Positions 47,907 through 58,202 of a DNA stretch of 64,000 bases are shown one piece after another. The stretch lies in NCBI GenBank assembly GCA_900169235.1, contig FWCC01000147.1:193762-257761 (forward strand), written 5' to 3'. The number at the start of each line of letters is the position of its first letter. Within the stretch, counting starts at the first letter, position 1. Source of the DNA: Zarea fungicola (lineage: Eukaryota; Ascomycota; Sordariomycetes; Hypocreales; Cordycipitaceae). The translations under genes were made by a program, and so were the position numbers. The notes beneath the pieces are model-generated. The model was given only the letters and a program-made list of their open reading frames with translations. It did no database searches and was not told the origin of the DNA.

Positions 47907-49182
47907 GGAAGCATAGCCTTAGGTGACCTTGCCCTTATAGTCGGTGCAGTACGGTACAATACGGTAAGATTCGGGGAAATTGTGGATGGAGTACTTTGGA
48001 TTTTTTTTTTAAAAAACATTCCCTGCCAGGGTTTTCTTTTCTTGTTGATTAAGCGATATATTCCCCCAAGTAACTGGACTTCAGAATGTCTGGTCTACAG
48101 TTTGCTAGATTGTCACTCATCCATATTTACCTTGTGTTTATGCATATGAGGCTGCGTAGATTTGCAACGAGACTGGTCAGAATTTAAAGGTGGCAAAACC
48201 AACAGAATATACAAGTTCTTGCACTTGGTAGAGTTGTGCAGCTTCCTACTCTACGTATAGTTACGTCACTAGTCTGAAGGCTGCCTTGCGCTAAAAGATA
48301 GACTTTTGCCAGGGAAAACAGTAAAGACACGCTAACGCACGAACGCGCTAGTTGGGCAGGCAGGCAGGCAGGCAGGCACAGGCAGCAGAGAGGAAACAGT
48401 CCTGATGTACCTAGCGATATGGCTATTGGGACATTATAGTTTCATAATTGATTTAACAGGGGCGACAATGCACTGAGTCCTGTGGGCGGAAAGATAAATC
48501 TGCTTGCGGCGGTCACTATTGCAAGCTGTTGTTTTGTAGGTTTTTTTTTAGCTACTAGTTAGTGGTAGTTATTAACCTGTTTGGAGTCCCGTTGCTAGGC
48601 GAGTGGCAAAAACATTGTTTTCTTTCAGTGAGGAAACCAGTATAAACAACCTGGCCAACGACCTTCTACGTGACTATTTAATCTTTTCTCATTCGCAAGC
48701 CACATATTCCTAAGCCCGTTGGTCATTCTGTATTCTATACCTAGAAAGGATGCGCATTCATTACATCATCAGACATTTTACATTAAATTACATTTTAAAT
48801 GCATGATCATGTCATTGTACCACCGCCACTTTCCTCGTCTGATACTTATTGGACCCTTGCCCCGCTGTCACAACATATCGTTACCACCACCCGCCCGCTG
48901 CCCCTCACAGCAACCAATTTATTTTATTTCCTCTAAAAATCGCATTCCCACCTTGGAAACCACACCGTGTTTGGCTCCCCAAACATTACCTGCGAGCTTG
49001 CTAGGGAGAGACTTGCTTCATGCGATCTGACTCACCAGACTACTGAGACAAATTCTGCCAAGCATCTCGCTTCTTAAAGCCCAAAACCATCTATCTCCTC
49101 CCCCCTCCCCCGCTTCTGCACCAGGCTGCTGCTTGCCAGGTAAACACAAAACAAAAAGCTTCACCCCACCGAGGCGGGCAAG
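47907..49182. other. Intergenic region between the flavoprotein gene and VID27
   Basis: This is about 1.3 kb. It has a (GGCA)6 microsatellite and, near the VID27 end, a strongly pyrimidine-rich tract (49080-49135) typical of fungal core promoters or leaders. No gene is seen. Confidence 0.55.
48355..48378. repeat. (GGCA)6 microsatellite
   Basis: Six perfect GGCA units run from 48355 to 48378, followed by a partial unit. It lies in non-coding sequence upstream of VID27. Confidence 0.92.
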
Positions 49183-51918
49183 ATGTTTGTTCTACGAAAT
49201 GGTAAGTTCCTGGTTAACCTGCGAATTGCTGCTTCTGGTCCTTTTTTTCTTTGTACTTTTTCTGGGAGGCACGCTAGGCTGGCTCACTGGGCCGCATGAA
49301 GGATTCACCAGTTGCCTGGTGCATCCCTCACATGCCAATAAGAGGGGTGTTTGCCCCTGGTCGCCTCGCCCTCGCCTATCTTCTAGATACCCCTCCTTTG
49401 TCCCTTCTCTACTGCCACCACGCAACTTGACTATATACTTCCTCCAGCACCCAAACAAAGTAACTTGCTAACACATCCCCAAGTTGGAAAGCTGATCTTC
49501 GGCTCCAGCGCCCAGGAATCCCTCATCGAACTGCCCCAAGGCCAGCTCTATCTCGTCCGCCCACTCTCCCCCAAGGGTTACTCAGAGCTCATCTTCAAGG
49601 ACTCTGCTATACGCATTCGCCGCACGAACCAAGACTTTCACTACCAGCTCGTCGTCCAGCGTGCATTTGAAGAGGGCGAGGAAGAGCTTCTCGCTGAAGA
49701 GGAAGGCGACGACGCTGAGATTGACGCCCTCGCCAGCGAGCGCGACGAAAAAACCTTTTTGCTCGACGAGGCTCTCCATTTGCGTGTAGAACTCCGCGAA
49801 GGTGGCGACAACGTAATTGCCTGGAGGGACCTGAGTGGTGACACAGGCGACGTCTACGAGTTTGTCTGTGACAGCAACGCCGTAGCCCCCAACCAGATTC
49901 AACGCTTCCTGCGCGCCGCCCAGGAGTGCCAGTACGAGCGCAAGTACCGCAAGCCCAATACCACAGCTTCGGAAGAGGACCTGCAACAGTTCGAGTTTCA
50001 CGAGGAGCTACCTATTCCGCCTGCCAGCCCGCTCAGCAGCCCCTCGCTTACCCGCTCGATCGAGTCCGTCGAGTTCATGGCACCCAGATCCGCCGCGGCG
50101 CCGCCAGCTACGCCAAGCAAGGCCGCCGTGAAGCGAGACACTGCGCCCACAACGCCTGAGGATAACAAGAAGAAACAGCCCGAAGGCCCTCTCTACGACG
50201 CCGAGAACCCACCCAAACCCCGCGAGATTTATACCAGTCTCGCCGCCGAGCTGCACGTTTACGACCCACAGGCTGGCCATTTCGCCTCAGTCGACGACGC
50301 GGTCGTTGCTACTGTCTCCGAGGTTGGCCAGTGGGAGTACTGGTTGCAGATTGAGGGCCAAAAGCCTTGGCTGGGAACACCGGTTGTCTCCGACTTCAGT
50401 CCCGTTTTTGACTTTCAGTTCCTGTCCTTTGTCTTTAACCACTTCAGCCCAGATGGCACCGCTCGCTCCTGGCTGCTCCGCTTTAAAGACCAGCCAACAC
50501 TGGAAAAATTCCAGGAAGCTATCATGCAGGCTATTTGGGAGAAGCTCAACCTAACAAAGTGGGCAAAGATCCAAGAAAAGGATCGCGAATACGTTCTCGA
50601 CTCCATGGGCGATCTTACCATGGATGATGCCCCGGCTGAAGAGGAGGAAGAAGAGGAGGAAGAGGACGAGGTTGACGAAGACGGCATCCGCAGCGACGCA
50701 TATGATAGCGAGGAAGAGGAGCAAGAAGATCAGGAGAAGGACGACCGGGAAATGAACTCACAACTTGCCGTTGGTTACAAGCACGACCGCTCGTTTGTTG
50801 TTCGCGGCTCCAAGATCGGCGTCTTTTCTCATACAAACGACAACCGCCTGAAGTTCTCCACTAATATTTCCAAGGTTATGACGCCCGGCGGCAAGCTGAT
50901 GAACCCCAAAAAGGTAATGCTGCACGGTGAAGATCGCGATCTCATCATCCAGAACAATGTCGACCCCAACAAGCTCTACCGCATGGACATCGAGTACGGC
51001 AAAGTGGTTGATGAGTGGAACGTCCACGACGACATTCCTGTTGTCAATTTTGCGCCTGAAAATAAGTTTGCCCAGATGACATCGGAGCAGACATTCCTTG
51101 GCGTGTCTAATAATGCACTCTTCCGCGTCGATCCCCGTCTAGCCGGCCACAAGCTCGTCGACTCGGACATGAAGCAGTATGCTTCCAAAAACGATTTCTC
51201 GGCCCTTGCCACCACAGAGAAGGGCTACATTGCCGTAGCGAGCAACAAGGGTGACATTCGTCTCTTTGACCGACTGGGAATTCGCGCCAAGACGCAGCTC
51301 CCGGCGCTTGGTGACCCCATTACCGGCATGGATGTCTCTGCCGATGGCCGCTGGATCCTCGGTACCACGCAAAACTACATCCTCCTCGTTGATGCTATGC
51401 AGACAGATGGCAAGAACGAGGGCAAGCTTGGCTTCGAAAAGGGCTTCTCGGCCGACTCAAAGCCTCGCCCACGCCGTTTGGCTCTAACGCCCGAGCATGT
51501 TGCGCAATTCTACCACGAAACAGGGAAGCCTATTAGCTTCACGCCAGCCAAGTTTAACACGGGTGAGGGTACTGAGGAGACGAGCATCATCACCGCCACG
51601 GGTCCGTACATTATTGAGTGGAACCTGAAGCGCCTGTTGCGTGGCACCAAAGCGCCATACAAGATTAAGCGCTACGAAGACGAGGTCAAGGCCGACGACT
51701 TCAAGTTTGGCTCGGACAAGAATGTCATTGTTGCCCTGCCGAATGAAGTCAACATGGTGGCCAAGCAGAGCTTCCGCAAGCCAACCCGCGAGAGCATCAT
51801 TGGTAATGTCCGTGTGAGCTCCGGTGGTTACAGAAGTTCGTCGGGCAATAAGATTGGGACTCCGTTGAGTGGTCGTTATAAGCTGGGGCGTGACGATATT
51901 GTGAATTCGCCATACTAA
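49183..51918 (+). CDS. VID27: Vid27 family protein
   Basis: This is a cytoplasmic WD-like beta-propeller protein linked in yeast to vacuole import and degradation of fructose-1,6-bisphosphatase. Its molecular role is unclear. Exons are 49183-49201 (19 nt) and 49484-51918, separated by a 282-bp intron, giving 817 aa. The N-terminus spliced together reads MFVLRNVGKLIFGSSAQESL and continues PQGQLYLVRPLSPKGYSELI. A PH-like middle part follows (VGQWEYWLQIEGQKPWLGTP; SWLLRFKDQPTLEKFQEAIM). Then come a long Glu/Asp-rich run near residues 385-425 and the conserved Vid27 C-terminal propeller (SFVVRGSKIGVFSHTNDNRL, TFLGVSNNALFRVDPRL, SADGRWILGTTQNYILLVD, IITATGPYIIEWNLKRLLRG). The acceptor is CCCCAAG, 13 nt after CTAAC. 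Confidence 0.94.
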
Positions 51919-52418
51919 CTTTGCGATTTCTGTAACCTTTTCTTTGTGCTTTTTTTTTTAATAACCTACAGCTTTTTTCATGAAGCTTTTCTTATTTCTG
52001 AACGGAACTTTGTTTTTAAACATATTACTTGGAGTTGGGAGGGGGATTAAGACGAGTGATGATCGTATGACGAATGGGATGCGAAGATGGACAACAAGGT
52101 CGAGGCAATTTAATCCAAATACCACGGTTTTCTTTTCTTGCCCAAAAAAATTGCTCTTGTCCTTGGTGAATCTTTTCTTCTGATGTGCTTCGATGATTTC
52201 GTGCTTAAAGTAGATAGTACTAATTTTCGCTTATGTTTTACAGTTAATTCACCGAATAGTGGTAGAATAGCAAGTTGATACATGTAGTTCAAATTAACAT
52301 AACTATATTTCGCGTGTTAAAATGTGTAAAAGCATCGAGTCGTTATTTCGTTAAAAAATCTATAGCCGCTGTCATATGCAAAATGTAAATGCCACTATGC
52401 ATGATCCGGGGTTGAATC
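51919..52418. other. Convergent 3' intergenic region VID27 / HET gene
   Basis: About 500 bp of AT-rich sequence lies between the two stop codons. No gene is seen. Confidence 0.6.
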
Positions 52419-54920
52419 TTAAACCAGCACAAACTCCCGTTCATTTCTACTCAACAAGGCCTCGCCATGCATCACACCATCACAGTACGCCTCGCCTACC
52501 AATGTCCATGTTTCCGTCGCACTTGCCGCGCTCTTCTCCGTCGCAGTTGTTGTTGTTGCTGCTGCTGCTTTCTCGCTTCCGAGTACTGCGTCTTCTTCCA
52601 CTCTCCTCAGCACAAGCGGCGTCGTGACACCCTTGATAACGACAACAGCATCCCCTTCCTTCATATGTCCCGGTCCCATGCCCACAAACCCACCACCGTC
52701 ATCTTTTCCTTGTCTATGGTCCGTCCTAAACACTTTTCTGCCTACATTGCGTATCAGATTATCCGAAAACACAGGACTGTCCTTTGACAAGACGACGTCT
52801 GGATCAAGTCCTATCCCGCGCAAAACATCTGGCGCCACCTCGAGCTGTATTTTTCTGTTTCTCTGCCTCCAATAAACCCACCAGCCTGCCAAGCTCACCC
52901 GTGCCGAAGATATCGTCATGGCGACGCAGTCATCGATGAGATCAACAAGCGCGAATAGCAACGTACGCGCTAGGTGTATGGGTCCCCGCGCGAGCTGGTG
53001 TAGAATGGTGGTGGAGCGATAGTAGTCGATATACCAGGGTGTGATGCCAATGGTGCTGTAAATGTTGTGTAGGGAATAGGAGCGGATCGCGGCTTGGGAT
53101 TTTAGGGACATGCCGCCGATCTTGGAGATGTTGCCCTGGATGTTTGCAAGGTGGGCGAGGCCTACCGTGCGGGAGGGGTACTTGGAGACGAAGTGCTCAA
53201 CGCTGAGACCGCCGTCGTAGACGCGGAGGCGGGTGCTGGCGAGGGGGTCTTCTGTTTCTGGTGATGCTCCTGACGCAGCGTCTAAGTGTGTTGTTATGGC
53301 TGTTGGAGAGGTAGAGGAAGCTGCAGCCCGTACAAATTCGTCCACCTCGTCGAACATTACTCTAGCATCCCCGTATTCGATTTGCGCCATGACAAGTGGC
53401 CGAGGTTGCGTCGTATACGTCGCCTTGCCAACCGCTACGATACGACTGACCAGAACACCTCTAAGAGTCAGACGTCCCCCGCCCAGCGTTGCGATTGCAC
53501 CAGCAGGCTCCGATTTCACCGCGCCGGCATGCTCTGCTCCGCCCGCGGCAAAATTCGGATTCTGCAGCGTCGCCCATCCTACGGGCAGCACAAGGTTCAT
53601 CGCCCAGTCCGGTACCCATGTCGGCAAGCCCACTGTCACCTTTGGGGTCTGGTTGAACAGTAGTATATCCATATGCCCTTGCTCAAGCAGCAGCGCCGCT
53701 ACCTCTGTAAATGCCTTGACCTGCGCTGCTACTTGATTATCCTTATCATAATAGATCCCTAACCTGGTGCTGACAGGCTCCTTGTCCGCATCAATAAGTC
53801 CCAGTAAGCCATAGACGCGATCTTGCGCGAGTGTCGCGCCAATCTTCCACCCACTCTCGTTGATGATACTGTATTTTATCAGGAGTTCTTGGAAACTGTT
53901 TCTCTGTCGGCGCTGGTGGATCGCTTTACGCTCCTGATTAACGCGGATAAACCCTTCGGTGAGGCTGAATACGGAGTTGCGCAGCAGCAGCTCTTCGCGG
54001 CTGTGCACGGCACCGTTGAGAGTACTGATCCAGTGGCTATTTTGCACATTGTAGAAAAACACGGCAACACGAAAACACTCCAAGCAGAGGACTTCGGCGC
54101 CACAGACGAAAACCACCGCAGGTGCGAGACAAGCCTCCTGAATAGTCCAGAGGCGGGAGAACCAGTTGCGTCTGAGCACCTCTACATACATGGCAATGGG
54201 ATAGCTGCGAGAGTACCGCGCAATAAGATCAAGGAGGTCTTCCCGGTCCTGGATCTCGTCCTCATCGGTGAGGGTGATGGAAGGGTCCATGCAAGCATCA
54301 TAGACGGTCATGGCGCTGGACGCGCGGGGCCCCAGAATGCCGGAGAGTATGCCTTCGGCGGCGAGGCGGCGCGCGTAGCGGAACCACATGTCTGTGCCTT
54401 TGGTGGAAGGGCCGAGCCAGATAATGGTGCGACGGCAGTGGGCGTAGATGTCCTGCATGAGGGGCACCTGCTGCGACTTTTCTTCGTCGTTTTCCTGGTC
54501 TATGCAAATTTGATCTACAAATAGGGGGAGATCAAAGCTTCCCTTCTCGCCATTCTCAGCGTTGGCCGCTAGAAAGGCGAGCAGGGCCACTTCTAACGAC
54601 CGATAGATGTACATGTATCGGCGCTCATTGCTGCCAGCCGTCTCGATAATGATGCGTCGGTTGGGCCGTTTCGTATTGTCCAGTACATCCCAAGAATAAG
54701 AGAGGGCATCGTAATCAACCACATCGCCAGATGGTGTCGCGCTGCTTCCGCCTACTTCGCATGTGAGCAGGGCGATGCGCAGTGTGGGCTCGCGGCCTGG
54801 CAGCAAAACAGGCTCAGCTGAGAGGAGTCTGACGAGGCGGAAGGTGCGGGAGCCTTGCGGAATAGGTGTGTATTGATACTTTTTCAGGCGTGCGCCAAAA
54901 ATGGCTTCAAAGGGTGTCAT
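52419..54920 (-). CDS. HET-domain (heterokaryon-incompatibility type) protein
   Basis: This is a single exon of 833 aa from the ATG at 54920. The HET domain spans about residues 65-265: the YDALSYSWDV motif, then LPLFVDQICIDQENDEEKSQ with IYAHCRRTIIWLGPS, then RNWFSRLWTIQEACLA. The middle region has the common HET-family sequence AQDRVYGLLGLIDAD and LPTWVPDWAMNL. The rest is not recognisable. A partly hydrophobic stretch (ILHQLARGPIHLARTLLFAL) and an Ala/Thr-rich run near the C-terminus are visible. The C-terminal GFVGMGPGHMKEGDAVVVIK is typical of HET proteins. HET proteins can trigger cell death on fusion of unlike strains, but most, including this one, have no assigned partner. There is no NACHT, WD or ankyrin partner domain. 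Confidence 0.92.
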   Translation of the reverse strand: MTPFEAIFGARLKKYQYTPIPQGSRTFRLVRLLSAEPVLLPGREPTLRIALLTCEVGGSSATPSGDVVDYDALSYSWDVLDNTKRPNRRIIIETAGSNERRYMYIYRSLEVALLAFLAANAENGEKGSFDLPLFVDQICIDQENDEEKSQQVPLMQDIYAHCRRTIIWLGPSTKGTDMWFRYARRLAAEGILSGILGPRASSAMTVYDACMDPSITLTDEDEIQDREDLLDLIARYSRSYPIAMYVEVLRRNWFSRLWTIQEACLAPAVVFVCGAEVLCLECFRVAVFFYNVQNSHWISTLNGAVHSREELLLRNSVFSLTEGFIRVNQERKAIHQRRQRNSFQELLIKYSIINESGWKIGATLAQDRVYGLLGLIDADKEPVSTRLGIYYDKDNQVAAQVKAFTEVAALLLEQGHMDILLFNQTPKVTVGLPTWVPDWAMNLVLPVGWATLQNPNFAAGGAEHAGAVKSEPAGAIATLGGGRLTLRGVLVSRIVAVGKATYTTQPRPLVMAQIEYGDARVMFDEVDEFVRAAASSTSPTAITTHLDAASGASPETEDPLASTRLRVYDGGLSVEHFVSKYPSRTVGLAHLANIQGNISKIGGMSLKSQAAIRSYSLHNIYSTIGITPWYIDYYRSTTILHQLARGPIHLARTLLFALVDLIDDCVAMTISSARVSLAGWWVYWRQRNRKIQLEVAPDVLRGIGLDPDVVLSKDSPVFSDNLIRNVGRKVFRTDHRQGKDDGGGFVGMGPGHMKEGDAVVVIKGVTTPLVLRRVEEDAVLGSEKAAAATTTTATEKSAASATETWTLVGEAYCDGVMHGEALLSRNEREFVLV

Positions 54921-54954
54921 GACTATAACCCGTCATGACTATAAACTGTCATGA
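54916..54954. repeat. Short direct repeats over the HET gene start codon
   Basis: Two copies of GTCATGACTATAA lie at 54916-54928 and 54932-54944, 16 bp apart, with a third partial GTCATGA at 54948-54954. The first copy overlaps the start codon at 54918-54920 on the minus strand. Confidence 0.85.
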
Positions 54955-55382
54955 AAAAGAAATTAAAACGAAGGATAAATATGACGCATGTTGAACAGCA
55001 TGGTATAATTGTTGACGCTGACCATTTCAGCCGCAATCAATAGTGTCGAGGAGGCGCTGAGGCAATGCGGAGCTTGTCGGTGAGTTGAAGATAAACTGAC
55101 AGGGGTTTTTACAGACGTGAAGACACCGACTACGAACAACTCTAAATTTAACATTCCATGCCAACTGAATTAAGATTTTTATCCATGTATTGAAATAAGC
55201 CACGTATCTCGCTAGAAATTCGACAACGCCGAGACTCCTGCTAAAGCAAATAGAGAAAGCACCTCAACCACACAAGCCTCTCCTTCCAGCCATGAATGAT
55301 GTGATGATTGTTTTTTTCATGATATTATCATGTCAGATTCATAAAACTGCCGTACGATTCATATTTCCGCATGAATTCCTTT
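54921..55382. other. Intergenic region between the HET gene and TPS1
   Basis: About 460 bp contains the HET promoter and the TPS1 3' UTR, which run on the same strand. No gene is seen. Confidence 0.55.
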
Positions 55383-56973
55383 TCAATTCGCCGCTGCCTC
55401 ATCAGTCAAGGCCTTTTGTCCCGAGCTTACAACAGCACCGGATACGTTGCGGATTGTCTTGGCTTGCGCCTCTTCGTTGCTGAGGCGAGTCATCTCAGCA
55501 ACAAAGGTGGCGCCCCACCAAGCACTGGTGTACTTGAAGACGTAGCGCTCCAGCTTGCTGTAGTTGGCCGCCCGTTGCTCGGGGCTCATGGTAACGGCAT
55601 CGTGGATGGCGTTGGCCAGCTCCTCGGTGTTCCAGGGGTTTACAATCAAGCTGCCATTGAGCGACTGCGCAGCACCGGTAAACTCACTGAGAATCATGAC
55701 GCCATGCTTCTCGCGCTGCGTGGCAATGTACTCGTATGAAACGAGGTTCATGCCGTCGCGGGTGGAGGACACGAGACACACGTCCGACACGGCATACAGT
55801 GCTGTCAGCTCGTCAAATGATACCGATTGGTGCAGGAAGTGGATGGGCATGAATTCAATGGTGCCAAACTTTCCGTTGATACGGCCGACGAGCTCGTTGA
55901 CGACGGCGCGTAGGTTTTGGTACTCCTCGACATCCTGGCGCGATGGGACAGCGACTTGGACCAGGACAATCTTGCCAATCCACTCGGGATGCTCAGTCAA
56001 AAAGACTTCGAGAGCATGGAGCTTTTGCGGGACTCCCTTGATGTAATCGAGGCGGTCGACACCAACAATGAGCTTGACGCCTTCAAACTTGCGCTTCAGT
56101 GTTGCAATGCGTTCCTGCACCTTGGGTCGCTTAAGGCCCTCCACAAAGTTGTCGGGGTCGATACCGATGGGGAAGGCACCGACCGTTACAAAACGGCCGT
56201 TCCAGTCGACGCCGTTGGGGGTCGTTGGCGTACCAAGGATTCGCGAGCAACTGCTGAGGAAGTGGCGCGCATAGTCGTATGTGTGAAAGCCAATGAGGTC
56301 GCAATCGAGAAGACCAGTGAGGAGGTGCTCACGGACGGGAAGAATGCGGTAAATTTCACTGCTGGGGAACGGCGTGTGCAGGAAGAAGCCGATTTTGACG
56401 TTCTTCTTGGAGTTGCCGATTTCTTCGCGTAGCATCTGCGGCAGCAGCATCAGGTGGTAGTCATGGACCCAGATCAGATCGCCGTCTTGGACATCCTTGA
56501 TGACGGTTTGTGCAAAGAGACGGTTGACTTCTTGGTAGGCAACCCAAGCGGATTCGTCGAATGTGATTTCACCGGGGTGGTAGTGGAAAAGCGGCCAAAG
56601 GATGGAATCTATTATTTTCAGCTCATGGCACTAGGGCTTTCATGTGGAGGAGTAACATACTGGCAAATCCGTTATAGTGACGGTCGGCGAGCTCATCGTC
56701 AATAAAGACTGGATGCGCGCCGTACTCTTCTTTGAGGCGCACCTTCATGCTATCCACCTCATTATCGGGGACCTCGAGGCCAGGCCATCCGTACCACTGG
56801 AAACTGGTGGTCTTGCTGAGACCACTCAGACCAGTAACAAGGCCTCCAGAGGACATGGAAAAGGTGTAGCTCCCATCCTCAGAGCGTTTAATGGTGATGG
56901 GTAGACGGTTGGAGAGCAGCAAGAGTCGGCCAGGAGCGCCGGCTTGCTGCTGTGGTTCGGCCGGAGTTGACAT
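55383..56973 (-). CDS. TPS1: Alpha,alpha-trehalose-phosphate synthase (UDP-forming)
   Basis: Tps1 is a GT20 enzyme making trehalose-6-phosphate from UDP-glucose and glucose-6-phosphate in the cytosol. It matters for stress tolerance and control of glycolysis. Exons are 56661-56973 and 55383-56608, with a 52-bp intron, giving 512 aa. The start ATG is at 56973 (MSTPAEPQQQ). Motifs are LLLLSNRLPITIKR, MSSGGLVTGLSGL, YNGFANSILWPLFHYHPGE (joined across the intron), LIWVHDYHLMLLPQMLR, GFFLHTPFPSSEIYR and GVDRLDYIKGVPQKL. The nucleotide-binding end has SVSFDELTALYAVSDVCLVS and RDGMNLVSYEYIA. This is the short, synthase-only form with no phosphatase domain. Its upstream region carries three AGGGG (STRE-type) sites. 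Confidence 0.97.
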
Positions 56974-57293
56974 GGCAGTGGTTCGTTGTGGCTCGGTGTG
57001 AGCTGGAAAAGTCGTATGTCGCAAGTCTGAGGGATGTTGTCGCGGGGTTACGCTTTGGCAACGTTGGAGCAGCTGTAGCTCCAGCAATCGGTTGGTGGGC
57101 TGGTTTTACTGATGTGGGGTGAGCTTTTTGGTTGATGATGGTGGCGTACAGTGAGTGAGTGGTTTGACACTGCGAGCCAATGCGAAGAGCGAGCGTCTTA
57201 ACAGTATGGTAGAGATGTGAGGTACGGACTGCAGTGATGGAAAGAGCAACTGTTGAGATAATTTTCGGAGTCTTGAGGTAATTTATTTACTTT

Positions 57294-57477
57294 AGGGGGC
57301 CAATGGTAATGATGTCGTGCAGCACGAGCTGATTAAACTACGTAGCTTTTGAGGCGGCAGGCGTGCAGCTGGTGAGCGGCCAGTGAGGGGCAGACAGTTC
57401 CATTATTACCTAGTAGGTACTAGGTAGGTACCTAGTAGAACTAGGTAGGTACAGTCCAGACAGGCCCTGGAGAGGGG
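57294..57477. promoter_or_regulatory. Cluster of AGGGG stress-response-type elements upstream of TPS1
   Basis: AGGGG pentamers occur at 57294-57298, 57386-57390 and 57473-57477, which is 320-505 bp upstream of the TPS1 start. A GCCAATGG (CCAAT box) overlaps the end of the first. In yeast, STREs bind Msn2/4 and drive TPS1 under stress. Function here is inferred from motif and location only, and a pentamer is short enough to occur by chance. Confidence 0.4.
57410..57452. repeat. Palindromic TAGGTACC-type repeat patch
   Basis: This consists of overlapping copies of ACTAGGTAGGTAC and CCTAGTAGGTAC-like units, including the palindrome GGTACC. Similar motifs occur at 28431-28456 and 28863-28892, around the inverted-repeat island. 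Confidence 0.75.
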
Positions 57478-58202
57478 AGTGACGGCACTAAAACCAAGGC
57501 GGCGGCAAAGGAGGCGGGGGATTAGCAGCCCAACCCAGCTATATCTGTAGGTATTTGGTCAGAATTTGCAGATGGATTGCCAAAGTAGCCAGCCAGTAAC
57601 CAACATTTTTACGGCTTACATCACGGTGACGAAGTGGAGTGACCTGCCAGCTCGTACACTGATGCTGTCTTAAGCCTTCTAGTAGTACGGCAGCGGCTTT
57701 GCTGAGTGCACCAGTAAACAGACTGTTGCCTGTCAAGTATTGTTATTAGAAATACTACTGTTTCATTCCTCATGAGCAATATGCATCTCATACAAATTAC
57801 ATAGGTAGCTGAAGGAGTAATTGGACAGAGTAGTAGACATGACAACTATACAATTGCCTTGCATTAGTCTCTTAATAGGACCGAGCCCAATTCCACCCTG
57901 CGCTGTGACAGACATGACGAATTAATTTCTAGAGACAGTGAAAAAAGAGAAGAGGAAAAGAGAACGTAAGCAAGTGCAAGAGTTATGGCAGAACTATATA
58001 ATCAAAATTTAATTTATGTGATATGATTCCTGCAGCTACCAAATGAAATGGCCAGAACTTACACGAACCCTTCGCTGAATTAGCGAGTGGATCACAGTGC
58101 TGTTATCGATAACAAACTTGGAATTTTTGTTGCAGCCTCCAATGTCTTGCGACGGTTGCCATCGCCATCGCAACTACAAGTATCAACAGCCCACCACCCA
58201 TA

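Larger units (their letters stand above)
56974..58202. other. Divergent intergenic region TPS1 / RRP6
   Basis: This is about 1.2 kb holding both promoters, the STRE-type cluster and a TAGGTACC-rich repeat patch at 57410-57452. No coding gene is supported. Confidence 0.6.

Noticed and set aside
49441..49483. Alternative CAG acceptor in the VID27 intron
   Set aside because: An in-frame CAG lies upstream, but the CTAAC branch site is downstream of it and the AAG at 49481-49483 is the first AG after that branch. The family N-terminus also fits the AAG junction.
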